Both the position numbers and the translations under genes were made by a program. The notes beneath the pieces are model-generated. The model had not been told where the DNA came from. It was given only the letters and a program-made list of their open reading frames with translations, and searched no databases. Shown in pieces: positions 34,481-45,559 of a stretch of 64,000 nt of DNA. The stretch's first letter is position 1; each line of letters starts with the position of its first letter. This DNA is from Cladorrhinum sp. PSN259 (Eukaryota > Ascomycota > Sordariomycetes > Sordariales > Podosporaceae): the NCBI GenBank assembly GCA_033725935.1, contig MU867079.1, forward strand, positions 498,849 to 562,848, in the 5' to 3' direction.

Positions 34481-35688
34481 TAAACCAACAACACACAAAA
34501 TACCACACAACACACTAAAACGGAGATTGGGGTTGCCACTTTGGCAAACCTCTTGTAGCGGAAGGATTTTTTACTATCTGGAGTCGCACTAGCGGAGGAA
34601 AGCGAGTGTTTTTGCAGCATCATATTTGGCGTCTGGATAGGAGGGATGGGTGGATGGATGTGTTTGGAGGACTGAGATTTGGAGGGCTTCTTACATAGCC
34701 ATGGCGTTTAGGGATGGATAGTGATTTGCTTTTTTTTTTTCGCCGGAGATACCACCGACCTTTAGAGAGTGAGGTAGAAGAAAGGGAAGAAAGCCAACGA
34801 GTGGATTGTGCATCATACACTCAACCAGACTTATAGAGACGAATCATTCATGGCATCATAAATCTTAAGATAAGAGAAATTCAAGCGGAATTTTTCGTTC
34901 ATGAAAATGAAGGCTGATGACGAGGCATGGGTGCTTGTCGTCATCTCGTGCATGCGAGTGGTGAGTCTAGGCGTGCCTAAGGTTGCAGTTCCAGTTAGCG
35001 GGAGTCGTAAGCTTTCTGCTGCAGAGAATGACAAGCTGCACGCCAGAAAAACAAGGGCAACGTAATTGGCGCCATTGGTTGCTGTCGGTTCCTTTGGCAG
35101 CTTCCTAATTGGGAGTGATATGGCAGCTCCAGTTGGCTGCAGTTTTCCTTTGCAGCTTCCTGTTTGACCAGGCCGAGGAAGTAATTGTTAACTCCGGAAG
35201 CAGGAAAGGCGCGAAAGTTTCCCTTTCCCCCCTCAATTGAGCAAAACCACCCCAGCTTTCGGTTGCATCAATGGCATTTCCCGCTATCAACAATTCAGGA
35301 TGGATCGCCACGCTGACGAGGCTGGGTATGGCATTGATGGTGAATGCACCATGTTACCCCTCATCAGTCTATCAGGTCATTGAGGAGGGTAGGATGAGTG
35401 GCATGGTAGGATAGGGCTGCATGTTCCCCATCTAGACAAAAATTCTTTATCCTACTCCTTTCAACACCATCGTCTCTTGTTGCTTCCCGCATTTGACATT
35501 CAAACCTACTCGTGCAACCGGTTGTCCCTAATCACATATAATTATAATCTGCATTTGGTGTTGTTGCTGTTGGATCTTGACGTCTAAAGAAGCTTTTGCA
35601 GTGCCTCAATTGGGCATTTGGTGACCTGACAGGCATCTTGTTCTCGCATACAGAACTTTACCTCGAGGCGTAACCAAAAGAGGTTACC
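34481..35688. other. Intergenic region between two rightward genes
   Basis: About 1.2 kb: 3' flank of the carrier gene and promoter of the TSG-repeat gene. Short frames at 34620-35311 have no domain. A T run at about 34731-34741 could be part of a terminator. Nothing else is seen. Confidence 0.5.
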
Positions 35689-38472
35689 ATGCCCTACTCA
35701 GACAACCTATACTCTATGGTGGATGACGATGAGGAGTCAAACTATGGATTTGTTGAAGACCCACAGACTCTACCGGCACAGACCAGCAGCAGTCAGCAAC
35801 ACGAGACGTCTGTAGCAGAGGATCAGGATGACAATGACGACGCAGATATCCTCTCACCATCTGATGGGTACTTCAACAACAGATCCGAGGTCTCACTAAA
35901 CACGCCAGCAGCTGCGACATCATTCAATGTCCCACGCGTCCCCGACGTTTTGGTCCAGGACCCCTCGCTTCCCCAGGGGAGCACTGCCGAGAGTAAGGCA
36001 CGGGAGGCCGAGGAAGAGAGACGAAACAATGTTAACAGACCATCATCACCGGGTACCTCCTCTAACACTGGAGTGTATCGCCCCCACGTCGATACATCCT
36101 CACTCAGCTCTGCATCCGCAACCCATTCCTCGCCATACGTCGGTCAGCAACGGCAGCAGCAGCAGCATAGTAGCATAGTGCCCCCTTCTTCCCAGTCTTC
36201 TGAGAGGGGGGCCACGCACTACCAACCATCCGCGTCATCATCAAATTTCACCCCATCTGTTGCCGGCTCATCGACTGCTTCTTATACTTCATATCCACCG
36301 CGAAGGGTTGCGTACTACGGCAACGAGCGGTCCCGCTTCTTGCCGCCGCAGGAGGCCCCGCCCGCATATACACCTTCACCAACATCGCCTCGGAGCACAC
36401 AAAGCACCAGTGACACTGTGAGAAATTACAGAACATTTTCTCCAGCAGTACCTGTCAACGTTAACACTATGGGACGATGGGATGAAACACGAGCCCTGCT
36501 AGGGCGTGATCCTGAGAGTATGAGAGACCCCCACGTCGGCACTGGTGAAGACGGCTCTGGGCGGATGGGTTGGATCCGGCGACGGGCACCTTCTATTATT
36601 CAGGAAAACTGGAAGACCTCATTCCTTGGGTTGATTTTTTTCTTTGTAGCTATCGGACTGTTCATCAGCGCTTTGACTGGAGGCGGAGGAGACAAAGTAA
36701 GTGACATGCGTATTTCATCTTTCCCCCACGTCTCATATATCTACCTCAACGATTTTTACGCAATCCATGTGCACGCGGAAAAGGACAAATATTCCTATTT
36801 CCTCGTCTATAAATTCACTGTTTCTTCTTCACTCTTCAAATCCCTGACACTACAACGACAGAAACCACATTCTCCCAAACCACCCAGCATGGAGCACCCC
36901 GATGTTGATAGGTCTATCTCTTGGCCATCCAATTCTATCTGCAAGGCCAACAAGATCGCTAGACCAACACAGACCTTTGACCTCTCTTTTGACTCGGACA
37001 ACTTGAAACCACTGTCCATCATCCAGACAGTCATTGAGGACCATAGCCACTACAACTGGCGGCACATCCACGTCCAAGGAGAAGTCATTCTCCGTCGAGT
37101 TGGCTCTTCGATCCCTGGACCATCTCTCGTCCTCGAGATCACAGTTAACGACGAACGGATCCAGGTCCCCACTGATTGGGACGCTTCACTCCAGTGGCTC
37201 AAGGTCAAGACGCCTAACCAAATTGAGTGGGATAACTCCGGACCAGGACCATGCGTTCACGTCAAAGCCACAGTCTGGGTACCCGGCGAGGACAACAAAT
37301 CCATTCTCGACTTCTTGGAGGTCAGCACAGTGCATCTGGACATTAAGCTCCTCGATGACTTGGCTCTGTCCGTCAGCCAAGCCACGAAACTTAGTTCCAC
37401 AGTCGGTACCATCTCCTCGGCATCCACAGGCTCAGACTCTCGGGACAAGAACATCATCAACACCGGCTCACCCGACGGCTTCATCTTCAACTCGAGGTTC
37501 ATAGAAGTCAAGACTACCGCAGCACCCATTCTGGGCGCCTGGCCTTTGTACGACTATCTAAGTCTGCAAAGCACCTCGGGAAGCATCAAAGTCTTCATCT
37601 CACCCAAGGAAGAAGGCGATAAAGAGAACCCCAAGCCTGCAATTCTGTACATCAAGTCCATGTCCGGTGACATAACCTTCCGAGAACCAATCGAAGACGC
37701 AAGACAAGCGTACAAGATGGAAAAAGCACTCAAGGATAGCGGCTATGGCTTAGTGGGCGGGATGTTGGTGACGAAGGGATGGAATAAGAGAGTGGAGAAT
37801 GTCTTACCGATTAGAGATTACAGAGTTGAAGTGTTGACTACCAGTGGGAATGTGGATGTCAGGGGTGGCGTGGCGTTCAGTAGCCAGGTCGGGCTTAAGA
37901 GTACCAGCGGGAACCTGAGGGCGCAGCTGTTGCCTATTTTGTTTGATGCTGCTGCTGAGGGCAACAGGGGGAAGGATATCAAGGTTGTTACAGGGAGCAC
38001 GTCGGGTGATACGGATGTGGAAATGCTGGAGGCTTTGTGGTGGTTGGAGGGGGATGGCAGGCGGACACAAGGGCAGGATAATAACAACCAAGGGAAGAAT
38101 ACGTGGCCGGGCTATCTGTTGCCTGTTGTTCCTAATGATGGAGGTAAGCAGGTCGTGAAAGTTGGGAAGGGTGATGATGATGATGGCAAGCAGAAGGAGA
38201 GGCCGTTGAGGAATATGTATGGGACGCACACTACTACGAGTGGAGATATCAAAGTGAAGTATCCGGCCGAGTGGGAAGGGGATATTCACATGTCTACTCT
38301 GAGCGGGAGCTTGAAGGTTGGTGGTGACGGGGTGAGGGTTATCAAGGCCGGGAATGATTGGCCCGGGGTCAACAAGAGGCTGGTTGCTAGGAAGGGGGAG
38401 GAAGGGAAGGGGGCGGTGATTAAGGTTAGCAGTACCAGTGGAGACAATGAGGTTCTGATTGGGCCGAAGTGA
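35689..38472 (+). CDS. Single-pass membrane protein with repeated TSG motifs (DUF4097-like)
   Basis: Exons 35689-36696 and 36862-38472 encode 872 aa. The N-terminal 300 residues are disordered, rich in Ser, Gln and acidic residues. A transmembrane helix lies at about 310-332 ('LGLIFFFVAIGLFISAL'). The C-terminal domain repeats a beta-strand hairpin motif: 'STSGSIKVF', 'SMSGDITF', 'TTSGNVDV', 'STSGNLRA', 'STSGDTDV', 'TTSGDIKV', 'TLSGSLKV', 'STSGDNEV'. This is the pattern of the DUF4097 'putative adhesin' beta-solenoid. The 165-nt intron (36697-36861) has donor GTAAGT and branch CTGAC, but is a multiple of three without an in-frame stop, so retention would add 55 residues. The cellular role is unknown. 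Confidence 0.85.
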   Translation: MPYSDNLYSMVDDDEESNYGFVEDPQTLPAQTSSSQQHETSVAEDQDDNDDADILSPSDGYFNNRSEVSLNTPAAATSFNVPRVPDVLVQDPSLPQGSTAESKAREAEEERRNNVNRPSSPGTSSNTGVYRPHVDTSSLSSASATHSSPYVGQQRQQQQHSSIVPPSSQSSERGATHYQPSASSSNFTPSVAGSSTASYTSYPPRRVAYYGNERSRFLPPQEAPPAYTPSPTSPRSTQSTSDTVRNYRTFSPAVPVNVNTMGRWDETRALLGRDPESMRDPHVGTGEDGSGRMGWIRRRAPSIIQENWKTSFLGLIFFFVAIGLFISALTGGGGDKVSDMRISSFPHVSYIYLNDFYAIHVHAEKDKYSYFLVYKFTVSSSLFKSLTLQRQKPHSPKPPSMEHPDVDRSISWPSNSICKANKIARPTQTFDLSFDSDNLKPLSIIQTVIEDHSHYNWRHIHVQGEVILRRVGSSIPGPSLVLEITVNDERIQVPTDWDASLQWLKVKTPNQIEWDNSGPGPCVHVKATVWVPGEDNKSILDFLEVSTVHLDIKLLDDLALSVSQATKLSSTVGTISSASTGSDSRDKNIINTGSPDGFIFNSRFIEVKTTAAPILGAWPLYDYLSLQSTSGSIKVFISPKEEGDKENPKPAILYIKSMSGDITFREPIEDARQAYKMEKALKDSGYGLVGGMLVTKGWNKRVENVLPIRDYRVEVLTTSGNVDVRGGVAFSSQVGLKSTSGNLRAQLLPILFDAAAEGNRGKDIKVVTGSTSGDTDVEMLEALWWLEGDGRRTQGQDNNNQGKNTWPGYLLPVVPNDGGKQVVKVGKGDDDDGKQKERPLRNMYGTHTTTSGDIKVKYPAEWEGDIHMSTLSGSLKVGGDGVRVIKAGNDWPGVNKRLVARKGEEGKGAVIKVSSTSGDNEVLIGPK

Positions 38473-39622
38473 AGATATCGATGAACAGGTTGCTGGTGGG
38501 ATGAACTTTGTTTCAGATGTTAAATAATCATGACTTATGACGACTTACACTTTGGCTTTACTTGGTATGATTAATACGAAATACGAAGCGAGCGTTTTTC
38601 TTTTTTCTTTGCTTTTGCTGCTCACAAGTGTCTTGATTGATGAGCTGTGGCTTTGTTGACCTTCGCTTTAAGTTCATGCATGATACCGACCAGGAAGTTC
38701 AAGCTTCCAGTGGGTTGATCGTTCCGGTCATGTGTATATCTCGAGAGTCAGCGATTCATGGTATCATGATCGATGATGTGGTTGCAATTGCTCTATGGGT
38801 TATCCTGTATTTGCCAAGATGATAAATAGGGGCTCTCAGGGGAACCGTATGTTGCACTGTGGCATGTACGGTGCTACTTACAATAGAAGTGCCCGGTTAA
38901 TAGCATTCGATGTCAAATCTTGGATTGGAAGCAGTTTTTGGAGGGTTAGAGATGTGAAATATTTCTGGCTATCATGGTTATTTATAGGTTGCGGATGATG
39001 ATATAAGCTGGCGAGTTGTAGATTGGGAGACTGGGTTGAGTTACACTTTTCTTTCTTTCATGATGGATTTCTTGCTTCTTTAGATGTATTCCCTTTTGGA
39101 TTGCTAATTCATATGTGTCTAGGGATAGCCCAATTGGGCAGCGGATGCCAGGTTGAGGAGTAGAGACAAAGATCGAATATATTAGTTCGTATATCTAAAA
39201 GAGCCATCCATGTCCCTTGAAGGTTTTAGCTATACTAAAAGTAGCAACCTGTTCCATCTCAACAGAATCTCATCGTCCCTTCCTGTCAATGTAGTCCAGA
39301 GTAACATTCCATAGTATATTTACTGTCTTTTGAATGCCTTCGAACTGTCGAGATTTGCCTTAATCCAAGTCACCTTGCAAAATTACGTGTTCAATGAACG
39401 GAATCACAGGCCAAATCGTCCCTTCCTGTCAAATCCAATACTCCCACCGTGTCTTCACCGTCCTTTCTAACCGTGTATTTCACTCGTCCAAGGCCATTCT
39501 GCTGCAGTTGAAAGCTCGGACCATCCGGCTTCGTCGCTATCGAGGTTCTATTTTTATTCCTTTCTCCTACGACTGACCGACGGACCGATTGCAAAAGAAT
39601 TCTTCGGACCAAACAACGAGAA
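38473..39622. other. Intergenic region
   Basis: About 1.15 kb between two rightward genes. Small frames at 38637-38998 and 39391-39612 have no domain or plausible context. No RNA gene or repeat is seen. Confidence 0.5.
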
Positions 39623-41661
39623 ATGGACTCTGGTGAGTTTTGGCCCGGTCGATGTCATTTTTATAGAAGCAATTCGAGACTAACATGATAATACAGCACA
39701 GATGGACAACCAAGAGCTGAACGCCCAGATGATTCTGGGGATCGAGAGGGAGCTCGGTAACGTCGGACGTAAGTTTATCTGATTCCATGATCGGTCGTCA
39801 AGAAAGAATCTTGGTCTCTGGGTGTTGATGGCTAACTTTGATCTCGTCCAGGAGGTATCGATTTCCCGATGGCAATGGAAAGACGGCCTCGTCCGCGTCT
39901 CGAGCCCCCCTCACTCCAGTCGTCTCCGTTGCTGCCTGTCCCTCCTGTCCCATCGCGCCCGCCGCCGCCACCTCCGGTCCAACCAGCTCAGCCGGCCCAG
40001 GTCCGGTTGTCCTCGCCTCCGCCTGCCGTACCGGAGCGGAACCCCCGGCGCCTTTTCGGTCCCGCTCGTGGGGACGGTGTGTCGGTGGGAGGAACAGCAG
40101 TGCCTCCAGCTGTCTAGTCAACAGCTGGGGCACTTGCTGTGGCCGCCCCGGGCCTTGCTAAACCTCCCAAGCGCAAGCCTGGGTTTTCCCTCTTCCCAGG
40201 CCCTGGATACTCTTCTCCGGAAGAGTTCCGGGTCGCGATGGAGGGGTTGGCTGCGAGGACGGGGAGCCCTGCTGCAGTTGCCATCACCACGGCACTGCAT
40301 AGGGTTGAGGCTGCACGGGCTACGCGGGCACAGGCTTTTTCCGTGGGATCAGACGGGACGACGACGGTGATCCCCGCAACCTCGCAGCAAGCCGCAGCAA
40401 AGACCACTTTCTCTCGGCAGTCTTTGGTCTTTACCAAAGAAGAAGCCAGAACTATTACATGGTCACAGTCCAACTCTTCTCCCCAACCAACCTCTTTGCC
40501 GTCCAACGTCGAGATGCCCAGACCAAAGACGAAGGAGCGTAAGGACCCGACAAAGGTCGGGCTCCCTCCCAAAGGTGAGTTTTTCTTATTAGTATTCACG
40601 ATGAATAAAGGTAATGACCAGTCTTTAGGCGAATCGCTCAAGAGCCATCTGGAGCCCAATAATCCCCATGGGTATCTTGCCCCGCCTCCGATCTGTAAGT
40701 AACTGCCGGGTGATTTTGGGGCGGCATTGCTGACCTATTCATAGCCCATAACCGAAGGATCCCCAACTGGCGTGCAGCGAAGCATGCTGTTCATCCAGAT
40801 AGCAAGAAGATCACCGCTGCGCCCGGTGTCGAGCTGAACCCGCGCATTCCGACTGGGTCGAGAGTCTTTCCCCCTCCCCGAGAACCCCGCGTTACTACCA
40901 TGATCTGGGGGCCAGAGGCAGAGGACTATCTGCGCGCTAAGGCCGCCTTCAACTGTTCTGCTCCTGCTCCTACCCAGCGGTCGTCGAGAGGGATGGAGAA
41001 AGAAGGGCCCTATTATACTCAGCAGCGGTCCGCATTCAGTTACTATCCGGAGATGAACGCGTATGAGGCCGAGGGTGCCAGGAACCATTGGGAAGAGGGT
41101 AAGTTTGGTTTTGCACCATGGATGAATGATATGGTGGCTGACAAGATTACAGATGCAGCTGAAGCTTACCAAGATGGCCTTTACATCTCCCAGCCTACGC
41201 ATGCCGCCTATCATACTACGCATGCAACCGATCAAACCATGCATCGACCTCAACAACCAATGCATACCAGCCCCGAACTAAGGCCTAGCCTTTCTCTTCC
41301 CATGCATTTTGCCCCCTCTGCGACGGATGATACTTACCAATACACCTCTTCCTTTACCTCAAACACGCCTTATACCTCCCAAAGTATGCATACCACTACC
41401 CGCGACATGCATTGCAGTACCCAAGATATGCATTACAACACACCGCCAATGCATGGAGAAGAGAGCGACTATACCTACCAGCCTTCACCCCATGCCTATC
41501 CAACCTCTGGCGATGCATACATCGACACGGAACAGGCCCAGTTTGCTGCTCGCAGACCCCTCACCATGATCCAGGAGGGTGTCAATGTGGAGGAACAGTC
41601 GATCCTTGAGGAAGAATCCGAACACTCTGACAATGACCAGGAGGGCCACCCAGGCAACTAA
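39623..41661 (+). CDS. Disordered Pro-rich and Met-His-rich protein, seven exons, function unknown
   Basis: Seven exons (39623-39632, 39697-39768, 39852-40076, 40125-40574, 40629-40694, 40745-41098, 41153-41661) encode 561 aa. The first exon is only 10 nt (MDS plus one base). The protein starts MDSAQMDNQELN, then has a poly-Pro region ('PSRPPPPPPVQPAQPAQ'), a part with 'KPPKRKPGFSLFPGPGYSS', a basic stretch 'RRIPNWRAAKHAVHPDSKK', and a C-terminal region with seven Met-His pairs. All six introns are phase 1, so each internal exon (72, 225, 450, 66, 354 nt) is a multiple of three. The 48-nt intron at 40077-40124 is required because reading through meets TAG at 40115. The 54-nt introns at 40575-40628 and 41099-41152 lack in-frame stops. 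I recognise no domain; the weakest step is the 48-nt intron. Confidence 0.7.
41239..41518 (+). repeat. Cluster of eight ATGCAT palindromes in the last exon
   Basis: ATGCAT occurs at 41239, 41260, 41302, 41386, 41407, 41428, 41449 and 41513, eight times in 280 bp. The first seven are in the same reading phase and encode Met-His; the eighth is in another phase and encodes part of Asp-Ala-Tyr. The last tight group is spaced exactly 21 bp (41386, 41407, 41428, 41449), so it is a seven-codon tandem repeat that has diverged between the palindromes. Confidence 0.9.
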
Positions 41662-42228
41662 TAACCAGATGAAGATTGCAGACTGTAGGACACCTTGTAA
41701 CTTTATTGTATTTTTAGGGAGGAGGATGGTAATTACAAAAAGCTCAGTGGTCGACGTTGAAAGGCTTGGCATGTATATATACGAGTCTCCATCACGTGGA
41801 TCTTCAGGGGATTTGTGGATCGTAAACCGGCGCTAATGTCCCGCTGGAAGACCGTTGGAACGTTCCCAAGCTTTTCGGACGCACCCCGCACACAGCGGTG
41901 GATGTTGGCATTGTTGTTTCTGGAAGTTTGAGTGTGGAATGCGATCAACAACTGAAGATCACATAGAAAAAGAGATCTGAAATCCAGTGCTTTATATTTT
42001 ATGATCCTTCCTTCTCTCTTAATACCCCGCGGCTGTTTTGTGCTCGCTCCTGAGTTCTCTTGATTCGCTCTCGTGCCGATTTCTGCCGGTTCTTGCAGCA
42101 TCGCGCCCCAACAATCCCGGCTTGTAATAACACCCATCTCTGAAGCAACATTGAACCTTTTATCTCCCAGAGCGGCCTCCACATCTACCTCAGCGCATGG
42201 TTTCAATCCGATAACACATCCCTTTAAC
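41662..42228. other. Intergenic region
   Basis: 567 bp between two rightward genes: 3' flank of the Met-His gene and promoter of the WDR48-like gene. The last 200 bp is CT/CA-rich as in other 5' leaders here. No gene is seen. Confidence 0.5.
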
Positions 42229-45200
42229 ATGGCGAAGAAGGCGCGGCAGAGGATCAGTTATGGTCAGTTTCATCTTGATTGCGCCGATGCCTCTGCTCAA
42301 CTCGTAGAAACCCCGCAAGCACTGGTCGCATGATACATGTCCACTACGTAGAGACCCTCAACTGACATCTGCCACTTCTAGTCCTCGAACATCCACACCC
42401 CTGCCCTGGCGGACATCGTCTAGGTGTCAATGGCCTCGCCGTCGACCGCGAAAATGCTATCCTGTGAGCGCATCCCGATCCATCCAGGCCGATTTTCCTC
42501 CGACGAGACAACTGCTTACCGACCTCCTACACTAGCTACTCTGGAGGCCGCGATGGTGTATTATGTGCCTGGGACTTGAACCGCGATCTTGTTGCGCCCA
42601 ACAGAAACCACCCGTCTGTCATTGACGCAGTTGCGCGAACGAACGGAAAGCCGGCCTCCATGACCCGTTTTCGAGCCCAAACAAATGCCCATACCCACTG
42701 GGTGAATGATATTGCCTTGGCACAAAATCACACAGCTCTGGTGTCAGCTTCCTCGGACCTGTTAGTAAAAGTATGGCGACCTCTAGGGAGCGAGACGAAA
42801 GAACCGACCACCATTGGCCAGCACGCCGACTACGTAAAGTGTGTCGCGACACCGAATCAATCCACAAACTGGGTAGCTTCTGGAGGACTCGATCGAAAAA
42901 TATACCTCTGGGATCTAGCAGGAGGTGGGAAGACATTAGAGCTCGACGTCAAGGGCGAGGATGTAGCCGAAAAGGGCAGTGTTTACGCGCTCGGCGTTAC
43001 GCACAATGTTCTTGCCAACGGCGGCCCAGAGAGTATCGTCAGGCTATGGGATCCAAAATCTGGAAAGCGAATCACCAAATTTGTCGGTCACACAGATACG
43101 ATTCGATCAATCTTGATCAACGAGTCTGGGGACATGATTATGTCGGCAAGTTCAGATCAGACTGTGAAGGTGTGGAGCGTCACTGCCGGTCGCTGTATGC
43201 ATACCCTCACAATGCATGACAGCAGTGTCTGGGCTCTCTTCTCGGATGACCCCGAGTTGAACGTCTTTTATAGCAGTGATCGGTCCGGTTTGGTGGTCAA
43301 GACTGATGTTCGTGGGACATCGGGTGAGCTGGATAATGGCCTCTCAGTCGCAGTAGCCCAGGAGAACGACGGTGTCAGCAGAGTAGTGGCCTGGGGTGAC
43401 AGTATCTGGACTGCAACGACGAGAGCATCAATCAACCGATGGCGAAATGTTGATACCAGTGATGCCACCCAGCTTCCGGAGGCTTTCAGACAACATCGGG
43501 CTTCAATGGTCACGGTTCGGAGCAATGGCACCACATTTAGTGAGACATCGGTAAAGACGGCTATACGGCCTAGGTCTATTCTGCGAATATCGAACACGGC
43601 ATCGTTCCCGCTCGTGGTCGGGAGGGATGGAGATCCGGCGCCCGCCAGCCCACCACGGAACAGGTCAGAAACCCATCTGCCAGAGCTGGTCGATAGTGGC
43701 GTGGACCCGATCCAGCATGAACCAGAAGAAACAATTGCAGGCCAGTTTGGTCTGGTCAAGCACCGGCTATTGAACGATAGGAGGCGGGTGTTGACGCTGG
43801 ACACCGCTGGTGAGGTCTTGCTGTGGGACTTGATACAGTGTCAGCCCATTCAGAGCTTTGGAAAGCAGCACCTCGAGGACGTCGAGCCGTCGGTTAACAA
43901 CCGGGAAGCTGTTGCCCCTTGGTGTTCAATTGACACTAGCTCTGGAAATTTGACGGTTGTGCTGGAGCCTTACAATTGCTTTGATGCCGAGATGTATGCC
44001 GATGAGCTGTCATTAGAAGAGTCAGTGGAGTTTAGGGAGGACCAGAGAAGTAAGTTTTGATGTTCCTACACACCAGCGAATCAATGGCTGACTTGAATCT
44101 AGTTAATCTTGGCAAATGGGTTCTTCGCTATCTCTTTGCCAACCTCATAGACGAAGAGATCAGACGCGATGAGGCCTTCAGACATAAATTGAATGAGCCA
44201 CTCATCAAGAGAACAGGCGGCCCACGAATGTTACCGCCGCTAGCAATATCCATACCGGCGCCGGGAGGCTGGGGTTCCCCCGATTCTTCGTCCGCTACAC
44301 CGAGAGCAACAGGATTACAGTATCCGCCCATGACTCCCGGAATGGCAATAGGACTGGCCACTCCAGGCTCACCTATGGCGCCTGCACTGGATTCTCTGAA
44401 CACTCCTCTTAGCCCAATCACCGATAGACGATACTCTCAAGTCAGCAGACCATCACAGGAAAGAGAGGATTACTTCCAGGACGCCATTCTATCTCCAGAT
44501 GGACATCAGAGTGCCAAAACAGCTCAAACTCCGGCTACTGAGGCTCCTCCAACTTCTTCCGAGGAGAAACCGCCAGCCAAAACCCAGGGCGCCGAGGCCA
44601 ACAAAGAACAAGAGAAGGACGCCAAGGACAATGGCAAGACTGCTAGCAACCCGTTTGGTATGAAGAAGCTCATGGGAATGGGTAAAGCCCTGAACATGAA
44701 GCTTGGTCGATCATCCTCCTCGGCGGCAGCTGAAAAGCCAACGATTGATGAAAAGGCAGAGGAGTCGGAGTCATCTTCGAACCACGAAAAGGAATTTGAA
44801 GATAACTTTTCGGGTGTCGTTCAGAAAATCCGGAACGAGTATGAGAAACTGCTTGCCGAAAATCCTGAGCAGCTTGTCGAGACGAGAATCGCACCCAGTC
44901 TGCCGAATGATACGCCCGTCGTCAAGCTACCCCCGGGCACCAAAGTCATTATCCAGGAGGAGACCTCTGGAGGTTCCGCAGAGGTTTATCGCGGGACGGT
45001 AGCATCTGTCGGCCTCGATGCGGATAATATTGAGCAGAGAGCACCGCAGTGGCTTGCTGATGTGCTGTTGACGAATACCATCCCTCCAAAGGATCCCGTC
45101 AAAGTCTCATTTGTGCTGTATCCTTGGAAGGACGAGTTGCCGCCGCTGGTCTCGACTGATGGGAACAATCGCCTGAATGCCAATCGGATGTTGAGAGTCA

Positions 45201-45559
45201 AGAAGATCTTGGCGTATGTGGCTGAGAGGATTGACCCTGTGCCTGAGGGTGAGGAGGCTGATCCTGAGGCGTTGAAGCCCGAGGAGTATTTGGAGTTGTA
45301 TTGTAATGATCAGGTAAAGTCTACCAGTGAGATATGTCGCATGGAATATTGCTAATGATCTTGTGTTCAGTTACTACCGAATAAGATGACGCTGGCGACG
45401 CTGAGGACTCATGTCTGGAGGGGCGGTAATGATATTGTGCTTTATTACAAGGCTAACGGGAGGAAGGATATTCCTAATCCTCCTCCAGAGGAAGTGGCCA
45501 AGGCGGCCTCAGATCAGGGAGACGACGGAGTTGCCCAGGTTGTTTCGTCACCAGCATAA
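42229..45559 (+). CDS. WDR48 / UAF1-type WD40 protein (Bun107/Duf1 family), deubiquitinase cofactor
   Basis: Five exons, 42229-42262, 42382-42463, 42536-44049, 44103-45313 and 45371-45559, encode 1009 aa. WDR48-family proteins bind and activate ubiquitin-specific proteases (USP1/USP12/USP46; Ubp9 in fission yeast). The N-terminal beta-propeller begins 'ISYVLEHPHPCPGGHRLGVN' and has WD repeats 'SGGRDGVLCAWDLNRD', 'SASSDLLVKVW', 'SGGLDRKIYLWDL', 'NGGPESIVRLWD' and 'SASSDQTVKVWS'. After about residue 480 comes 'INLGKWVLRYLFANLIDEEI', a Pro/Ser-rich linker with 'NPFGMKKLMGMGKALNMKL', and the C-terminal WDR48 domain (DUF3337) ending in 'THVWRGGNDIVLYYK'. All five joins keep frame and match family sequence. 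Longer than animal WDR48 (about 680 aa) because of linkers. Confidence 0.92.

Noticed and set aside
40077..40124. In-frame TAG at 40115 as stop, readthrough site or pseudogene mutation in the Met-His gene
   Set aside because: A 48-nt phase-1 intron removes it, and the downstream frame continues for 450 nt in the same phase as all the other exons. The frame of both sides agrees only with splicing.
41386..41454. CRISPR-like spaced repeat (21-bp period)
   Set aside because: The repeat core is only six bases, lies in a coding exon and is in a eukaryotic genome.
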